Shown one piece after another: positions 17,915 through 29,392 of a stretch of 54,654 bases of DNA (the first letter of the stretch is position 1; the number at the start of each line of letters is the position of its first letter). The notes under the pieces were generated by a model. That model was not told the DNA's origin, ran no database searches, and saw nothing but the letters and a program-made list of their open reading frames with translations. Source of the DNA: Defluviitaleaceae bacterium (GTDB lineage Bacteria > Bacillota > Clostridia > Lachnospirales > WQUN01); the NCBI GenBank assembly GCA_009780315.1, contig WRAH01000016.1, positions 1-54,654 on the forward strand, given 5' to 3'. Made by a program: the position numbers and the translations under genes.

Positions 17915-19252
17915 ATGGATAACAATATTTTAAACATCATAAACCAAGGTTCTCATGATGATTTACAAGTGCTTTTTGCACACATGAATGCTGTAGATAT
18001 TGCCGATGTTTTAGAACATGCAGATGAAGAACAAGCCATCGCCGCTTTTAGAAGGATTAACGATGACACTTTGGCGGCTGATGTTTTCTCCTATCTCTCT
18101 CCTGAAAAGCAACAAAAAATCGTAGGCGAGTTAACAGACATAGAAGTTGTAGAAATCATGGAAGAACTACACGTTGACGATATTGTAGACTTTATTGAAG
18201 ACATACCGGAGGATTTAGAAAAACGCGTACTGGACAGCATAAGTGCCGAAAAAAGTGAGCAGATTGACCGTATCTTAGACTATCCAGAAGATTCCGCAGG
18301 TAGTGTAATGACTACTGAAATTGTAGAACTTACAGTAGATATGACCGTGCGTGAAGCTTTAAATTCCATCCGCGTGTCTGGTGTGGATAAGGAAACGATT
18401 TACACTTGTTATGTGGTAGACCAAAACCGTAAATTGATTGGTGTAGTGACTGCTGACACTTTAATATACGCCCAATTGATAGAAAAAATTGGAGACTTAA
18501 TGGAAACCAGTGTTATTTTTGCAGAGGCTGGTGATGACAGAGAGGAACTCGCTAATAAATTTAGCAAATATGACCTGTTGGCAATACCAGTTGTAAGCAG
18601 AAACGGACAACTGGTGGGTATAGTTACTGTTGATGATATCCTTCGTGTCATTACAGAAGAAGACACAGAAGATTTTGCAAAAATTGCAGGTGTCAGCCCT
18701 TCTGATGTGCCATATCTTAAAACCGGCGTTTTCACTCATGCTAGAAATCGTATTATTTGGCTGTTAATATTGATGCTTGCGGCAACAATTGCAGGGGCTA
18801 TCATTGAAATTTTTGAAGATGCACTGGTTGCACTACCCATCCTTATGGCATTTGTGCCTATGTTAATGGGTGCAGGGGGAAACGCTGGTGCCCAATCCTC
18901 TACAGTGATTATCCGCGGTATGTCATTGGGGGAAATTGCTGTGCCTGACTTGCTAAAACTCATTTGGAAAGAGACTAGAATCGCGTTGTTTTGCAGTTTT
19001 ATTTTAGGCACAGCAAATTTTATTAGAATATTTTTAATGTATGACCAAGACTACACCCTTGCATGGGTTGTATCCCTTAGCCTAACCATCACTTTAGTTG
19101 TGGCAAAAACCATTGGTTGTATGCTGCCCATTTTAGCAAAAGTAGTAAAACTTGACCCTGCTGTTATGGCTGCCCCCATTATCACAACAATTGTTGATGT
19201 TACTGCACTGCTTGTATTTTTTGCAATAGCCCGTGTGGCATTTGGTATTTAA
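17915..19252 (+). CDS. mgtE: MgtE-type magnesium transporter, second of a tandem pair
   Basis: A paralogue of the preceding gene with the same order: N domain, CBS pair (DSAGSVMTTEIVEL, LVGIVTVDDILRVITEED) and five membrane helices. The pore segment is PMLMGAGGNAGAQSSTVIIRG, where the first copy has DMGGNVGSQTST, and LDPAVMAAPIITTIVDV closes the protein. The two copies have clearly diverged, so this is not a recent duplication. AAGGTGATTTC precedes ATG 17915. Two transporters of the family in one operon could form heterodimers or differ in gating; that is inference. Confidence 0.93.
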   Translation: MDNNILNIINQGSHDDLQVLFAHMNAVDIADVLEHADEEQAIAAFRRINDDTLAADVFSYLSPEKQQKIVGELTDIEVVEIMEELHVDDIVDFIEDIPEDLEKRVLDSISAEKSEQIDRILDYPEDSAGSVMTTEIVELTVDMTVREALNSIRVSGVDKETIYTCYVVDQNRKLIGVVTADTLIYAQLIEKIGDLMETSVIFAEAGDDREELANKFSKYDLLAIPVVSRNGQLVGIVTVDDILRVITEEDTEDFAKIAGVSPSDVPYLKTGVFTHARNRIIWLLILMLAATIAGAIIEIFEDALVALPILMAFVPMLMGAGGNAGAQSSTVIIRGMSLGEIAVPDLLKLIWKETRIALFCSFILGTANFIRIFLMYDQDYTLAWVVSLSLTITLVVAKTIGCMLPILAKVVKLDPAVMAAPIITTIVDVTALLVFFAIARVAFGI

Positions 19253-19255
19253 TTT

Positions 19256-20281
19256 ATGGAAAAGGAAAATACTAAAAAAACAGACATGCTTTCAATGCTT
19301 CCCCAGGAAATTGCGGAAATCGTATCACCAGCCTATAGAGCCGAGCAAATTTTTAGCTGGCTTCATAAGCACCATGCCACATCTTTTGTGGCTATGAATA
19401 ATTTACCCCTTTCTCTGCGTGATAAGCTAGAAGAAATCCATTATATTTCCACAATGACTACATTAGAAAAACATGAATCTGTTAATGATGGCACTATAAA
19501 GTTTTTATCAGCTACCCATGACAATAATCTTGTTGAATCTGTACTCATGTCGTACAAACACGGTAACAGTGTATGTATTTCAACCCAAGCAGGTTGCCGT
19601 ATGGGTTGTACCTTTTGTGCATCTGCTGAAAATGGACTGGCAAGAAATCTAACGGCAGGAGAATACTGCGCCCAAGTATACAGCGCGTTTCCAATAAAAA
19701 ATATAGTTTTAATGGGCTGTGGTGAGCCTTTAGATAATTATGAAAATACCGTAAAATTCATAAAACTTATCACCCACCCTAAGGGCATAAACATTGGTCA
19801 GCGTCATATAACCCTATCAACGTGTGGTCTTGTTCCTGAAATTTACAAACTTGCCGATGAAAAGTTCCAAATCACTTTGGCAGTTTCTCTACATGCGCCT
19901 GACGACGAAACACGCCAAACCCTTATGCCTATTGCAAAAGTCTATCCTTTATCTGACTTAATTAAAGCATGTAAATATTACACAAAAACCACCCATCGCC
20001 GCTTAACTTTTGAGTATGCCATGGCAAAAGACATCAACACATCTTCTTTTCATGCCCAAACATTGGTGAAGTTATTAAAAGGCATGATGTGTCACGTAAA
20101 TCTTATACCTATCAATAAGGCCCGTGGTGAATTTTTGCCAACATCTCGTAATGAAACGATGAGATTTGCTAAAATTTTAGAAGAGAATCACATTCCAACC
20201 ACTATTAGACGCAGTTTAGGCAATGATGTTAACGCTTCTTGCGGACAGCTTAGAAGCAATTTCTCTTATATGAGCTATTGA
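19256..20281 (+). CDS. rlmN: RlmN-family radical SAM rRNA/tRNA adenine C2-methyltransferase
   Basis: Methylates C2 of A2503 in 23S rRNA and A37 of some tRNAs. The 341-residue protein has the radical SAM CX3CX2C as QAGCRMGCTFCAS (near residues 115-127), GCGEPLDNY, and the C-terminal methyl-carrying Cys in NASCGQLRS. The active set is therefore complete. The ATG lies three bases after the mgtE stop with only a poor ribosome site, so coupling to mgtE is likely. Clostridia often carry more than one RlmN, and this may be a secondary copy. I see no feature that marks it as Cfr. Confidence 0.9.
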   Translation: MEKENTKKTDMLSMLPQEIAEIVSPAYRAEQIFSWLHKHHATSFVAMNNLPLSLRDKLEEIHYISTMTTLEKHESVNDGTIKFLSATHDNNLVESVLMSYKHGNSVCISTQAGCRMGCTFCASAENGLARNLTAGEYCAQVYSAFPIKNIVLMGCGEPLDNYENTVKFIKLITHPKGINIGQRHITLSTCGLVPEIYKLADEKFQITLAVSLHAPDDETRQTLMPIAKVYPLSDLIKACKYYTKTTHRRLTFEYAMAKDINTSSFHAQTLVKLLKGMMCHVNLIPINKARGEFLPTSRNETMRFAKILEENHIPTTIRRSLGNDVNASCGQLRSNFSYMSY

Positions 20282-20371
20282 AAAAAGTTTTATAATTAGG
20301 TATCATATTCTAAGACTTTGTCAATACGGCATATTCCAGTGCAAGTAAGGAATAAGGGGGGTGTCGGCGTA

Positions 20372-20962
20372 ATGTTGAATGTTGGTAATCAAAAAGTGAT
20401 TGCAATAGGCGCATCAACAGGTGGTGTAGATGCGCTTGAGAAGGTATTAATGCGACTCCCTGTATCCATTCCGCCTATTGTTATTGCTATACACATGGCT
20501 GTTGGCATGACCAAGCTTTTTTCTGACCGTTTGGACGATTTGCTTCGGGTCAATGTAAAAGAAGCCCAAACAGGTGATATCTTGACCCAAGGGCAAGTAC
20601 TCATAGCTCCCGCTGGGAAACATATGAAAGTAGTCAGCCGAATGGGCAAACTCGTTGTGGAGTGTTTTTCTGGATTAAAAATAAATCATGTAATACCCTC
20701 TATAGATGTGCTTTTTGAGTCTATTGCACCACTTAAAGGAAAAAATGCAGTTGGGGTTATTCTGACCGGCATAGGTGCAGATGGGGCAAAAGGTCTTTTG
20801 ACAATGCGTACTCAAGGTGCTACGACTATTGGACAAGATGAAAAAACCAGCGTAGTTTATGGTATGCCAAAAGTTGCAATGGAAATAGGGGCTGTACAAC
20901 ATCAACTGCCAATCAATATGATTGCAGATAAAATTTTACTATGTTCGAGCGGGGGGTTATAG
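20372..20962 (+). CDS. stand-alone CheB-type protein-glutamate methylesterase
   Basis: A 196-residue catalytic domain of CheB without the usual N-terminal receiver. The catalytic triad is visible: Ser15 in GASTGG, His41 in AIHMAVGM and Asp137 in GIGADGAKG. CheB removes methyl groups from chemoreceptor glutamates. ATG 20372 follows AAGGGGGGTG. It lies one base before a hybrid histidine kinase and in the same run as a chemoreceptor, but no CheR methyltransferase, CheA or CheW is seen in the window. Without a receiver its activity is not gated in the classical way, and the neighbouring kinase may take that role. Confidence 0.88.
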   Translation: MLNVGNQKVIAIGASTGGVDALEKVLMRLPVSIPPIVIAIHMAVGMTKLFSDRLDDLLRVNVKEAQTGDILTQGQVLIAPAGKHMKVVSRMGKLVVECFSGLKINHVIPSIDVLFESIAPLKGKNAVGVILTGIGADGAKGLLTMRTQGATTIGQDEKTSVVYGMPKVAMEIGAVQHQLPINMIADKILLCSSGGL

Positions 20963-20963
20963 T

Positions 20964-23696
20964 ATGGGAACAATCCTAAATTTTGAAGATAAAGCCAAAA
21001 TCCTTGATAGATTACCAGGGATGGTTTTTCAATGCATTTACTCCCAGCCCAATTTCCCTTTTATATTTGCAAATGAAGGTTGTGAAGCCTTAACGGGATA
21101 CACACCAGAAGCATTATTAGCCAATGGCTTAAATTTAATGGACTTGGTTATTCCAAGCAATAAAGAAGATTTACAATTGCAAATTGACACAACCCTTGCA
21201 TATGGCGCACCCCTTGAAGCTTCCTTTATGATTTTAAATAAAAAGGACGAGGAAAAAATTATTTTACTTCGCGCCCATATAAGCAAAACGGATGATGAAG
21301 GAATGCCCCAAATTATTGAAGGGCTTTTAATTGATATTACAAAACAAGTACGTCTTGTTGCTACCCAAAGAGATAATTATAATAGCACAGATTTTTGGGC
21401 AAAAATTGGTCATGGTGTGAGAACCCCAATGAATGCAATACTTGGTCTTTCTGAACTTGGGTTGAGAGAAGATATGCCAAAATCAGTACGCGAATATACC
21501 CAGACGATTAAAAAAGCCGGCGAAAATCTAATGGTTGTCATGGACAATATGATGGACTATTCAAGACTTGCCAAAGGCGAACTTGAGATAAAAACAGATG
21601 CCTACAATTTATCGTCATTAGTCAGTGATATAGCTGCCCTTACAAAAGAACAAATGCAAAGTACAGCTGTAGAGTTTGTAGTCTATGTAAATAGTAATAT
21701 TCCCAACATTTTAATGGGTGACTCACTAAGAGTCCGTCAAATTTTATTAAATATTCTTTCAAATGCAGTAAAATTCACTGACAATGGTTATGTTTCATTG
21801 TCAATTGACAGTATTGAGCAAAATGACAGCATAAACTTGGTCATTACTGTAGAAGATACAGGTCATGGCATTAGAGAAGAAGATATAGGTTTACTTTTTA
21901 AAGAGTTTGCGCAGTTTGATTCTAAAAACATTGACGGCGGCGGTTTAGGTCTTGTGGTTGCAAACGACCTTGTAAGACTTATGGGCGGCGGCATTCAAGT
22001 GACATCCATATTTAACGTCGGTAGTATTTTCACCATCACAATACCACAAGGCATCCCCAAAGATTGCAACAACGAAAATAAAAAAGAAGTATTTAAAGTA
22101 AAAAATGCCAGTAGCATCAGTGTGCTTGTATATGAACGCCGTAAAGTATGCAATGCATCAATGGTACGCACCTTAGAAAATTTAGGTGTTCAATGGGAGT
22201 CTGTAGCGTCACCCAATGATTTTTATGCAAAATTAAGCAATAATAGTTACACATTTGTATTTACAGCCAACGCACTATATGATGAATTTAAGCTTTGGCA
22301 TCCAGATTATAAAATCACGCCAACAATTGTGCTTATCACTGAATATGGTAAAACGCCAACAATAACTGAGCCTGTTACGATATTAACAAAACCCATTTTT
22401 CACCTGCCTGTGATTGATGTTTTAAATGGCGTTGAGACAAATAGCCGCCCTTATCACGCGCTTGATGGGGCAATTCCGCGATTTACTGCACCAGAAGCAC
22501 ATGTGCTTATTGTAGATGACATTGGTGCAAATTTAATTGTAGCCGAAGGATTACTTCAACCTTATAAAATGCAGCTAGATTTATGTGAGTCAGGTGCAGA
22601 AGCTATAGAACTCGTAAAAACAAACCGCTATGACATGATTCTTATGGACTATAGAATGCCGAATATGGATGGCGTAGAGTGTACAAACCGTATAAGAAAC
22701 ATGTCTGACAACCATAGAACCGACTGCAAAAGTGTGCCTATTGTAGCCTTAACAGCCAATACAGAGTATGCATCCCGTGAACTATTCCGTCAAAATGGTT
22801 TTGATGATTTTCTGCCAAAACCTATTAAAACAGTAAGGCTAAATACTTGCATAGAAAAATGGATACCAGCATCTAAGAAAGAAAAAATCATAAATTTAGA
22901 ATCATCTAAAACTTTACCTGAACATCAAGAATCCAACTCAGCACTTCAAATTTCTGGTGTTGATGTGAAAAAAGGCATAGCCGGCACAGGCGGAAACATG
23001 GAAATTTATATGCGTGTCATAAGCAAGTATTACGAAAATGGTTTGAAGCTTTTAGAGGAAATAAAAACTTGTTTAGATATAGATAATATTAAACTATATT
23101 TGATTCATGTCCACGCATTAAATAGTCTTTCAGCAAGCATTGGCGCGTCCAATATTGCAAAAGCAGCGGAAGTATTAGAAAATGCTGCTGAAGAGGGTGA
23201 TATCGACTTTATTAAAATGAAAACGCCAGATTTTTTATATGAGCTTGAGACTTTATTAAAAGCAATTAAACCTGCTGTAACAAAAAATAGTGAAGCCCCC
23301 GTACCAGATAAAATACAAGTAATCAATAAGAAAAAGAGAATTCTCATCGTTGATGATACTGAAGCATATTTATTAATTCTAAACGATATTTTAAAGAATG
23401 ATTATGAAACCATTATAGCTATGGATGGCGAAGATGGGCTAGAGACAGCCAAGTTAACTCAACCAGACCTTATTCTTTTAGACATCGTAATGCCTGGCTT
23501 GGATGGATATGAAGTTTTGAAGGCGTTAAGAGCAGATAAAGATCTAAAATCAATACCCGTTATTCTTATTTCAGGCAAATCATCTGACCAAAATGAAATC
23601 AAAGGATATACCCTTGGCGCAGATGGATATATTAAAAAGCCTTTTGAAAAGATAGTTATACAAAATAAAGTAAAGTCAATCTTAGGAGGAATGTAG
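20964..23696 (+). CDS. soluble hybrid histidine kinase (PAS-HisKA-HATPase-REC-Hpt-REC)
   Basis: A 910-residue cytoplasmic phosphorelay kinase. ATG 20964 follows the G-run in GAGCGGGGGG. The domains are PAS (about 12-125), HisKA with His150 in [15 protein letters not shown], HATPase with DTGHGI and [10 protein letters not shown], and a degenerate receiver-like segment (about 384-485) without the acidic pair or phospho-Asp. Then come a good receiver (about 512-632; Asp562 in [12 protein letters not shown]), an Hpt with His717 in [10 protein letters not shown], and a C-terminal receiver (about 792-908; Asp840 in [12 protein letters not shown]). The last receiver has no output domain, so the end target may be protein-protein, possibly the adjacent CheB or chemoreceptor. 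No membrane segment. Confidence 0.92.
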   Translation: MGTILNFEDKAKILDRLPGMVFQCIYSQPNFPFIFANEGCEALTGYTPEALLANGLNLMDLVIPSNKEDLQLQIDTTLAYGAPLEASFMILNKKDEEKIILLRAHISKTDDEGMPQIIEGLLIDITKQVRLVATQRDNYNSTDFWAKIGHGVRTPMNAILGLSELGLREDMPKSVREYTQTIKKAGENLMVVMDNMMDYSRLAKGELEIKTDAYNLSSLVSDIAALTKEQMQSTAVEFVVYVNSNIPNILMGDSLRVRQILLNILSNAVKFTDNGYVSLSIDSIEQNDSINLVITVEDTGHGIREEDIGLLFKEFAQFDSKNIDGGGLGLVVANDLVRLMGGGIQVTSIFNVGSIFTITIPQGIPKDCNNENKKEVFKVKNASSISVLVYERRKVCNASMVRTLENLGVQWESVASPNDFYAKLSNNSYTFVFTANALYDEFKLWHPDYKITPTIVLITEYGKTPTITEPVTILTKPIFHLPVIDVLNGVETNSRPYHALDGAIPRFTAPEAHVLIVDDIGANLIVAEGLLQPYKMQLDLCESGAEAIELVKTNRYDMILMDYRMPNMDGVECTNRIRNMSDNHRTDCKSVPIVALTANTEYASRELFRQNGFDDFLPKPIKTVRLNTCIEKWIPASKKEKIINLESSKTLPEHQESNSALQISGVDVKKGIAGTGGNMEIYMRVISKYYENGLKLLEEIKTCLDIDNIKLYLIHVHALNSLSASIGASNIAKAAEVLENAAEEGDIDFIKMKTPDFLYELETLLKAIKPAVTKNSEAPVPDKIQVINKKKRILIVDDTEAYLLILNDILKNDYETIIAMDGEDGLETAKLTQPDLILLDIVMPGLDGYEVLKALRADKDLKSIPVILISGKSSDQNEIKGYTLGADGYIKKPFEKIVIQNKVKSILGGM

Positions 23697-23697
23697 T

Positions 23698-25527
23698 GTG
23701 TTAAATAACATGAAGATTCGTACCAAAATTATGATTGGGTCTGGTATATTGCTGGTATTCATCATTCTAATTTCCCTTATAAGTGTAACGCAACTCAACT
23801 CCGTACGCAGCTATTTAGTTGCTGTAGACCCATCTTTTGGTGCAACGGTAAGCAGAACCTACACCATTATACTTGCTTTGAGTATCATTGGTATTGTTGG
23901 AGGCATCATTATTTCCATTTTTATAGCCCACGCCATTACAAATCCAATCAACAGAGTGGTTATGCTTATTGATGAAGTAGCCGAGGGTAATCTTAATGTA
24001 AACATGGATACAAGGTTTATCACAGGTGACGAAACGGGACGTTTAACAAAAGACACATATATTCTGATTAACACGATAAGACAAATCAATGAAGATATTA
24101 CCAAATTCTCTAAAAACATTGGCGAACTTGGCGATTATGAATATAGAATGAATTATCACAATTATAAAGGTGCATTTAAAGACCTTATTCGTGGTGTCAA
24201 TGTTGCCGTTGACCAAGCAGAAGAAGAATCACAGATTATGATGGATACTATCGAAAGATTAGGTCATGGTGATTTTGATTTTAAACCAAAACAATTGCCA
24301 GGTAAACGTATCATTGTTAATCAAAAGCTTAATGAGTTTATGAATAATCTTCATACAGTAACCGGTGAAATAGACAAGATGATTGAAGCCGCCGCAGACA
24401 AAGGTGACTTAGAATTTCATATTGATGTCACCGAGTTTGAAGGTGGTTGGAGAAAAATAATGGAAGGTTTAAATCATATTGCCGAAGCCGTTGATGCTCC
24501 AATCGTTGAAATCCGAGATGTCATGGATGATATTTCAAAGGGTATATTTACCCACAAAGTCACAGGAAACTACAATGGAGACTTTAAGAAAATTCAAGAA
24601 TCTGTAAATGGCATGATTGACTTTGTAGGAAGTTATATTGCTGAAATTTCACAAATTCTCAAAGAGTTTGCAGATGGAGATTTAACCCATTTAATCCACC
24701 GCGAATACCTTGGAGATTTTGCACAAATTAAAAATTCAATCAATCATATCTCTGAAGTTTTGCATAAAGCACTTTCTGAAATTTCAATGGCTTCAAAAAA
24801 CGTACTTGAAGGTGCAACCAGAATCACGACCAATGCAATGGAACTTGCAGACGGTTCCTCTACACAAGCGGCATCCCTTGAAGAATTGCATACTTCCGTT
24901 GAACTTATCAATAAACAAACAAAAAAGTTTAGTGATAATGCACAAGAAGCGAATGCCCTTTCCCAAACATCAACGGCCAATGCACAAACAGGTAATGACG
25001 CGATGAAACAAATGCTTGAAGCAATGCTCAAAATTAAAGATTCATCCGCCAGTATCTCAAGTATCAATAGAGTAATTGGTGACATTGCCTTTCAAACAAA
25101 CTTACTTGCGTTAAACGCTGCGGTTGAAGCTGCACGTGCAGGTGAGCATGGGCGCGGATTTGCTGTGGTGGCAGAGGAAGTGCGTTCATTGGCGGCAAGA
25201 AGCCAAGCTGCCGCCAGTGAAACCACCGCTCTTATTACAGACTCAATGAATCGTGTTGATTCAGGTTCAAGTATTGCCGAAACAACATCTGCATCACTGG
25301 ATATCATTGTTGCAAATGCCCATGATGTACTTGAGCTGATTAACAATATCACATCTGCCGCAGCCTCACAGGCAGAGATGGTTTCGCAAATTAGCACCAC
25401 TTTGCTTCATACAGCAGATACCGTTCAAAACAACTCAAAATTTGCCCATGAAGCTGCCGCTACGGCAGAAGAACTTAACTCCCAATCTGAAATGTTACAG
25501 CAATTAGTATCCTATTTCAAACTGTAA
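23698..25527 (+). CDS. methyl-accepting chemotaxis protein with almost no sensor domain and poly-HAMP array
   Basis: A 609-residue chemoreceptor. The GTG start follows AGGAGG with nine-base spacing. TM1 (about 10-31) and TM2 (about 55-77) are separated by only about 23 residues, so there is no room for a periplasmic ligand domain. From about residue 78 to 390 there is a chain of HAMP-like units with recurring GDxxxxI, YxGxFxxI and VNxMI motifs. The signalling hairpin carries [20 protein letters not shown] and [18 protein letters not shown] (about 461-505). It ends in QQLVSYFKL without a CheR-docking pentapeptide. As last gene of a run with CheB and a hybrid kinase, it may receive its input inside the cell. 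Confidence 0.9.
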   Translation: MLNNMKIRTKIMIGSGILLVFIILISLISVTQLNSVRSYLVAVDPSFGATVSRTYTIILALSIIGIVGGIIISIFIAHAITNPINRVVMLIDEVAEGNLNVNMDTRFITGDETGRLTKDTYILINTIRQINEDITKFSKNIGELGDYEYRMNYHNYKGAFKDLIRGVNVAVDQAEEESQIMMDTIERLGHGDFDFKPKQLPGKRIIVNQKLNEFMNNLHTVTGEIDKMIEAAADKGDLEFHIDVTEFEGGWRKIMEGLNHIAEAVDAPIVEIRDVMDDISKGIFTHKVTGNYNGDFKKIQESVNGMIDFVGSYIAEISQILKEFADGDLTHLIHREYLGDFAQIKNSINHISEVLHKALSEISMASKNVLEGATRITTNAMELADGSSTQAASLEELHTSVELINKQTKKFSDNAQEANALSQTSTANAQTGNDAMKQMLEAMLKIKDSSASISSINRVIGDIAFQTNLLALNAAVEAARAGEHGRGFAVVAEEVRSLAARSQAAASETTALITDSMNRVDSGSSIAETTSASLDIIVANAHDVLELINNITSAAASQAEMVSQISTTLLHTADTVQNNSKFAHEAAATAEELNSQSEMLQQLVSYFKL

Positions 25528-25539
25528 GCACTATGCATG

Positions 25540-25570
25540 AAGAGCCTCAGTTCATTATGAGGCTTTTTTA
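25540..25570 (+). terminator. terminator of the mgtE-to-chemoreceptor run
   Basis: AAGAGCCTCA (25540-25549) and TGAGGCTTTTTT (25558-25569) form a hairpin with an 8-base loop and a T-run, 13 bases after the chemoreceptor stop. Confidence 0.85.
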
Positions 25571-25604
25571 CCGGCACGTTTTTAATTAGAGAGGATAATT
25601 TTTA

Positions 25605-26693
25605 GTGAAACTTGGAATTGTAGGTTTACCAAACGCTGGAAAAAGCACACTTTACAATGCAATTATGCAAACAGGGGCAGAAGCCTCTAATTACCCATTT
25701 AGTACAGTAAGCCCCAATGTTGGGCGTGTACCTGTTCCTGATGACCGTTTAAAAGTCTTGGAAGAAATGTATGAGGCAAAAGCTGTAGTACCTGCATTTA
25801 TTGAAATGGTGGACATTGCAGGACTGGTCAAAGGTGCAAGTCGTGGTGAGGGGCTTGGTAATCAATTTCTTTCCCACATTCGTGAAGTAGATGCACTGGT
25901 TCATGTTGTCCGTTGTTTTGAAGATGAAAACGTAACCCATGTATATGACAGCATTGACCCTGTACGTGATATCGAAACTGTAAATTTAGAACTTGTATTT
26001 GCAGATTTAGAAATGATAGACCGCCGATTAACAAAGGTAGAAAAAACCGCAAGAACAGACAAGTCATACCAGCGTGAAGCTGAAATTTTAACACGGATAA
26101 AAGCAACTTTAGAGGAAGGACAAGCTGCAAGAAGTCTTACATGGGACGATGCTGAAGACCTGAAATTAGTAGAAACATTGACTTTAATCACCCAAAAACC
26201 CATGTTATATGCTGCAAATATAGGGGAAAGTGACATTGGCAAATCTAGCACAGTATTGCAAGACTTAGAAAGTTTTGCAAAAAATGATGGCTCAAGCTTA
26301 TATTTTTCATGTGCAAAACTTGAAGCAGAACTGGCAACCCTTGACCAAGAAGAAAAGGAAATGTTTATGGACGACATGGGCATTAAAGAAAATGGTTTAG
26401 CCCGTCTAATTTCCACAGGCTATGAGTTATTGGGCCTGATTAGTTTTCTCACCGCAGGGCCAAAAGAAGTACGTGCATGGACAGTACGCCGTGGCTCAAA
26501 AGCACCTCAAGCTGCCGGAAAAATTCATAGTGACCTTGAACGTGGTTTCATTCGTGCGGAAGTTGTCGCTTTTGACGACCTGAATGCCGCAGGAACATAT
26601 GCTGGTGCAAAAGAAAAAGGACAAGTGCGTGTGGAAGGCAAAGAATATGTAGTGAAAGACGGCGATGTTTTGTTGATTAGGTATAATGTATAA
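25605..26693 (+). CDS. ychF: redox-regulated ATPase/GTPase YchF (OLA1 family)
   Basis: A 362-residue translation-associated P-loop NTPase that binds ribosomes. G1 is GLPNAGKST (residues 6-14) and G3 is DIAGLVKGASRGEGLGN. The usual NKxD G4 is replaced by a variant (here AANIGE), which explains the ATP preference of the family. A coiled-coil insert and the C-terminal TGS domain (FLTAGPKEVRAWTVRRGS to EYVVKDGDVLLIRYNV) are complete. GTG 25605 follows GAGAGGATA. It heads a run with the acetyltransferase, hydrolase, obg and mnmA genes. Confidence 0.96.
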   Translation: MKLGIVGLPNAGKSTLYNAIMQTGAEASNYPFSTVSPNVGRVPVPDDRLKVLEEMYEAKAVVPAFIEMVDIAGLVKGASRGEGLGNQFLSHIREVDALVHVVRCFEDENVTHVYDSIDPVRDIETVNLELVFADLEMIDRRLTKVEKTARTDKSYQREAEILTRIKATLEEGQAARSLTWDDAEDLKLVETLTLITQKPMLYAANIGESDIGKSSTVLQDLESFAKNDGSSLYFSCAKLEAELATLDQEEKEMFMDDMGIKENGLARLISTGYELLGLISFLTAGPKEVRAWTVRRGSKAPQAAGKIHSDLERGFIRAEVVAFDDLNAAGTYAGAKEKGQVRVEGKEYVVKDGDVLLIRYNV

Positions 26694-27202
26694 TGGATAT
26701 TTGTGAGTTAAATAAAGAAAATGCCCAAGCATTTTTGGACATGCAACTGCAACTTGATAGTGAGACAGACATGATGTTGTTTGAAGTAGGTGAACGGTCT
26801 AATGATATTAACCGAATTTATGGGTTGATAGATAGTATTCAAAATACAGGTTCGGTGGCTTTTCTAGCCTATGAAGATGGTCAGTGTATAGGCTTTCTTT
26901 TTACAAATCGTGGGCAGTTAAAAAGAGTACGCCACAGCGCGTATATCGTCATTGGCATATTAGAAAAATATCGCGGTAAAGGCATAGGCACTGCGCTTTT
27001 TGAAAATGTTATCCGTTGGGCGAAAAACTGTGGAATCAAAAGATTAGAATTGACGGTCATGACACATAACCAAGCGGGTTTAGCCCTATATAAAAAGCAA
27101 GGCTTTGAAATTGAAGGTGTAAAAAAAGCTCAATCTTTATCAATAATGTATATATTGATGAATATTACATGGCAAAGATTTTTTAAGGGAGCAGTTTTTT
27201 AG
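26693..27202 (+). CDS. GNAT-family N-acetyltransferase
   Basis: A 169-residue acyltransferase with a single GNAT domain. The acetyl-CoA-binding loop reads EKYRGKGIGTALFENVIRWA (about 96-115), followed by RLELTVMTHNQAGLALYKKQGF (split as RLELTVMTHN and AGLALYKKQGF), the usual strand 5 and helix. The substrate is unknown. The start ATG overlaps the ychF stop (TAATG), and the stop overlaps the next gene's GTG by one base, so translation is coupled throughout. Confidence 0.88.
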   Translation: MDICELNKENAQAFLDMQLQLDSETDMMLFEVGERSNDINRIYGLIDSIQNTGSVAFLAYEDGQCIGFLFTNRGQLKRVRHSAYIVIGILEKYRGKGIGTALFENVIRWAKNCGIKRLELTVMTHNQAGLALYKKQGFEIEGVKKAQSLSIMYILMNITWQRFFKGAVF

Positions 27203-28053
27203 TGACAACTCCAAAATTTAAAACCATAAAAGCACATGACCATATAAATATTCGTGTAGCAAAGTATGAATCTACGACTGCGCCTATTGGTGTTGTGCAA
27301 ATCATTCATGGCTTTGGTGAAGGCATAGGTCATTATGATGATGTGATAGATTTTTTTACAGGACACGGATATATTTGTGTCATGCATGACCAGCGCGGTT
27401 TCGGTGAAATGCCTGATTTAACCCCAATTCAAAGAAAATCATCCCAAGGAATTGCCCCAAGCTACAATCATTTTTTACAAGATATAAAAATCTTGTACAA
27501 CAACATTAGAAAATGGTATCCCACTTTACCAGTGATTTTATTTGGACACAGCATGGGGGGAAATATTGTATCAAATCATTTATTAGAACATGCAAAGGAT
27601 TATGATAAAGCCATCATTCAAGCCCCATGGTTGCGTTTATATAATCCTATGCCTAAAATTGCAGTGCCATTTGCAAAGCTTATTGGTAAATTCAGCACTA
27701 AAATAAAGATAAAAGCCAAGCTTGGTATGCATTTTATCACCCGCGACAAGGACAAGCTTGATAAATTATTAAAATGTAATTTCTTCCATACGAAATTATC
27801 GCTGAAACTTTTTGCAGAAATTTCTATTGCAGGGGAATATGCCATCATTCATGCTGCCCAAATTCCTATTCCTACCTTATTGCTCATCCCTGGCGGAGAC
27901 AAAATTGTATGTGTCAAAGCGATTCGAGAATTTGCAGTAAATGCTGGAAGTAATTTTCATTGTATAGAATATCCAGATGCATACCATGCTCTGCATTCAG
28001 ATATTATCCGTGATGAAGTACTTAATGCAATGCTAACGTTTTGTAAAATTTAA
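27202..28053 (+). CDS. alpha/beta hydrolase, monoacylglycerol-lipase/lysophospholipase-like
   Basis: A 283-residue serine hydrolase. The oxyanion segment IHGFGEGIGHYDDV, DQRGFGEM and the nucleophile elbow GHSMGG (Ser117) match the 'serine aminopeptidase S33 / lysophospholipase' group. The Asp (LIPGGDKIV) and His (DAYHALHSD) of the triad are present near the end. No signal peptide, so probably cytosolic action on lipids or esters; the substrate is inference. GTG 27202 overlaps the preceding TAG, with GGGAG upstream. Confidence 0.86.
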   Translation: MTTPKFKTIKAHDHINIRVAKYESTTAPIGVVQIIHGFGEGIGHYDDVIDFFTGHGYICVMHDQRGFGEMPDLTPIQRKSSQGIAPSYNHFLQDIKILYNNIRKWYPTLPVILFGHSMGGNIVSNHLLEHAKDYDKAIIQAPWLRLYNPMPKIAVPFAKLIGKFSTKIKIKAKLGMHFITRDKDKLDKLLKCNFFHTKLSLKLFAEISIAGEYAIIHAAQIPIPTLLLIPGGDKIVCVKAIREFAVNAGSNFHCIEYPDAYHALHSDIIRDEVLNAMLTFCKI

Positions 28054-28068
28054 TAAATATTGAAATGA

Positions 28069-29388
<1,320 letters not shown>

Positions 29389-29392
29389 CCAT

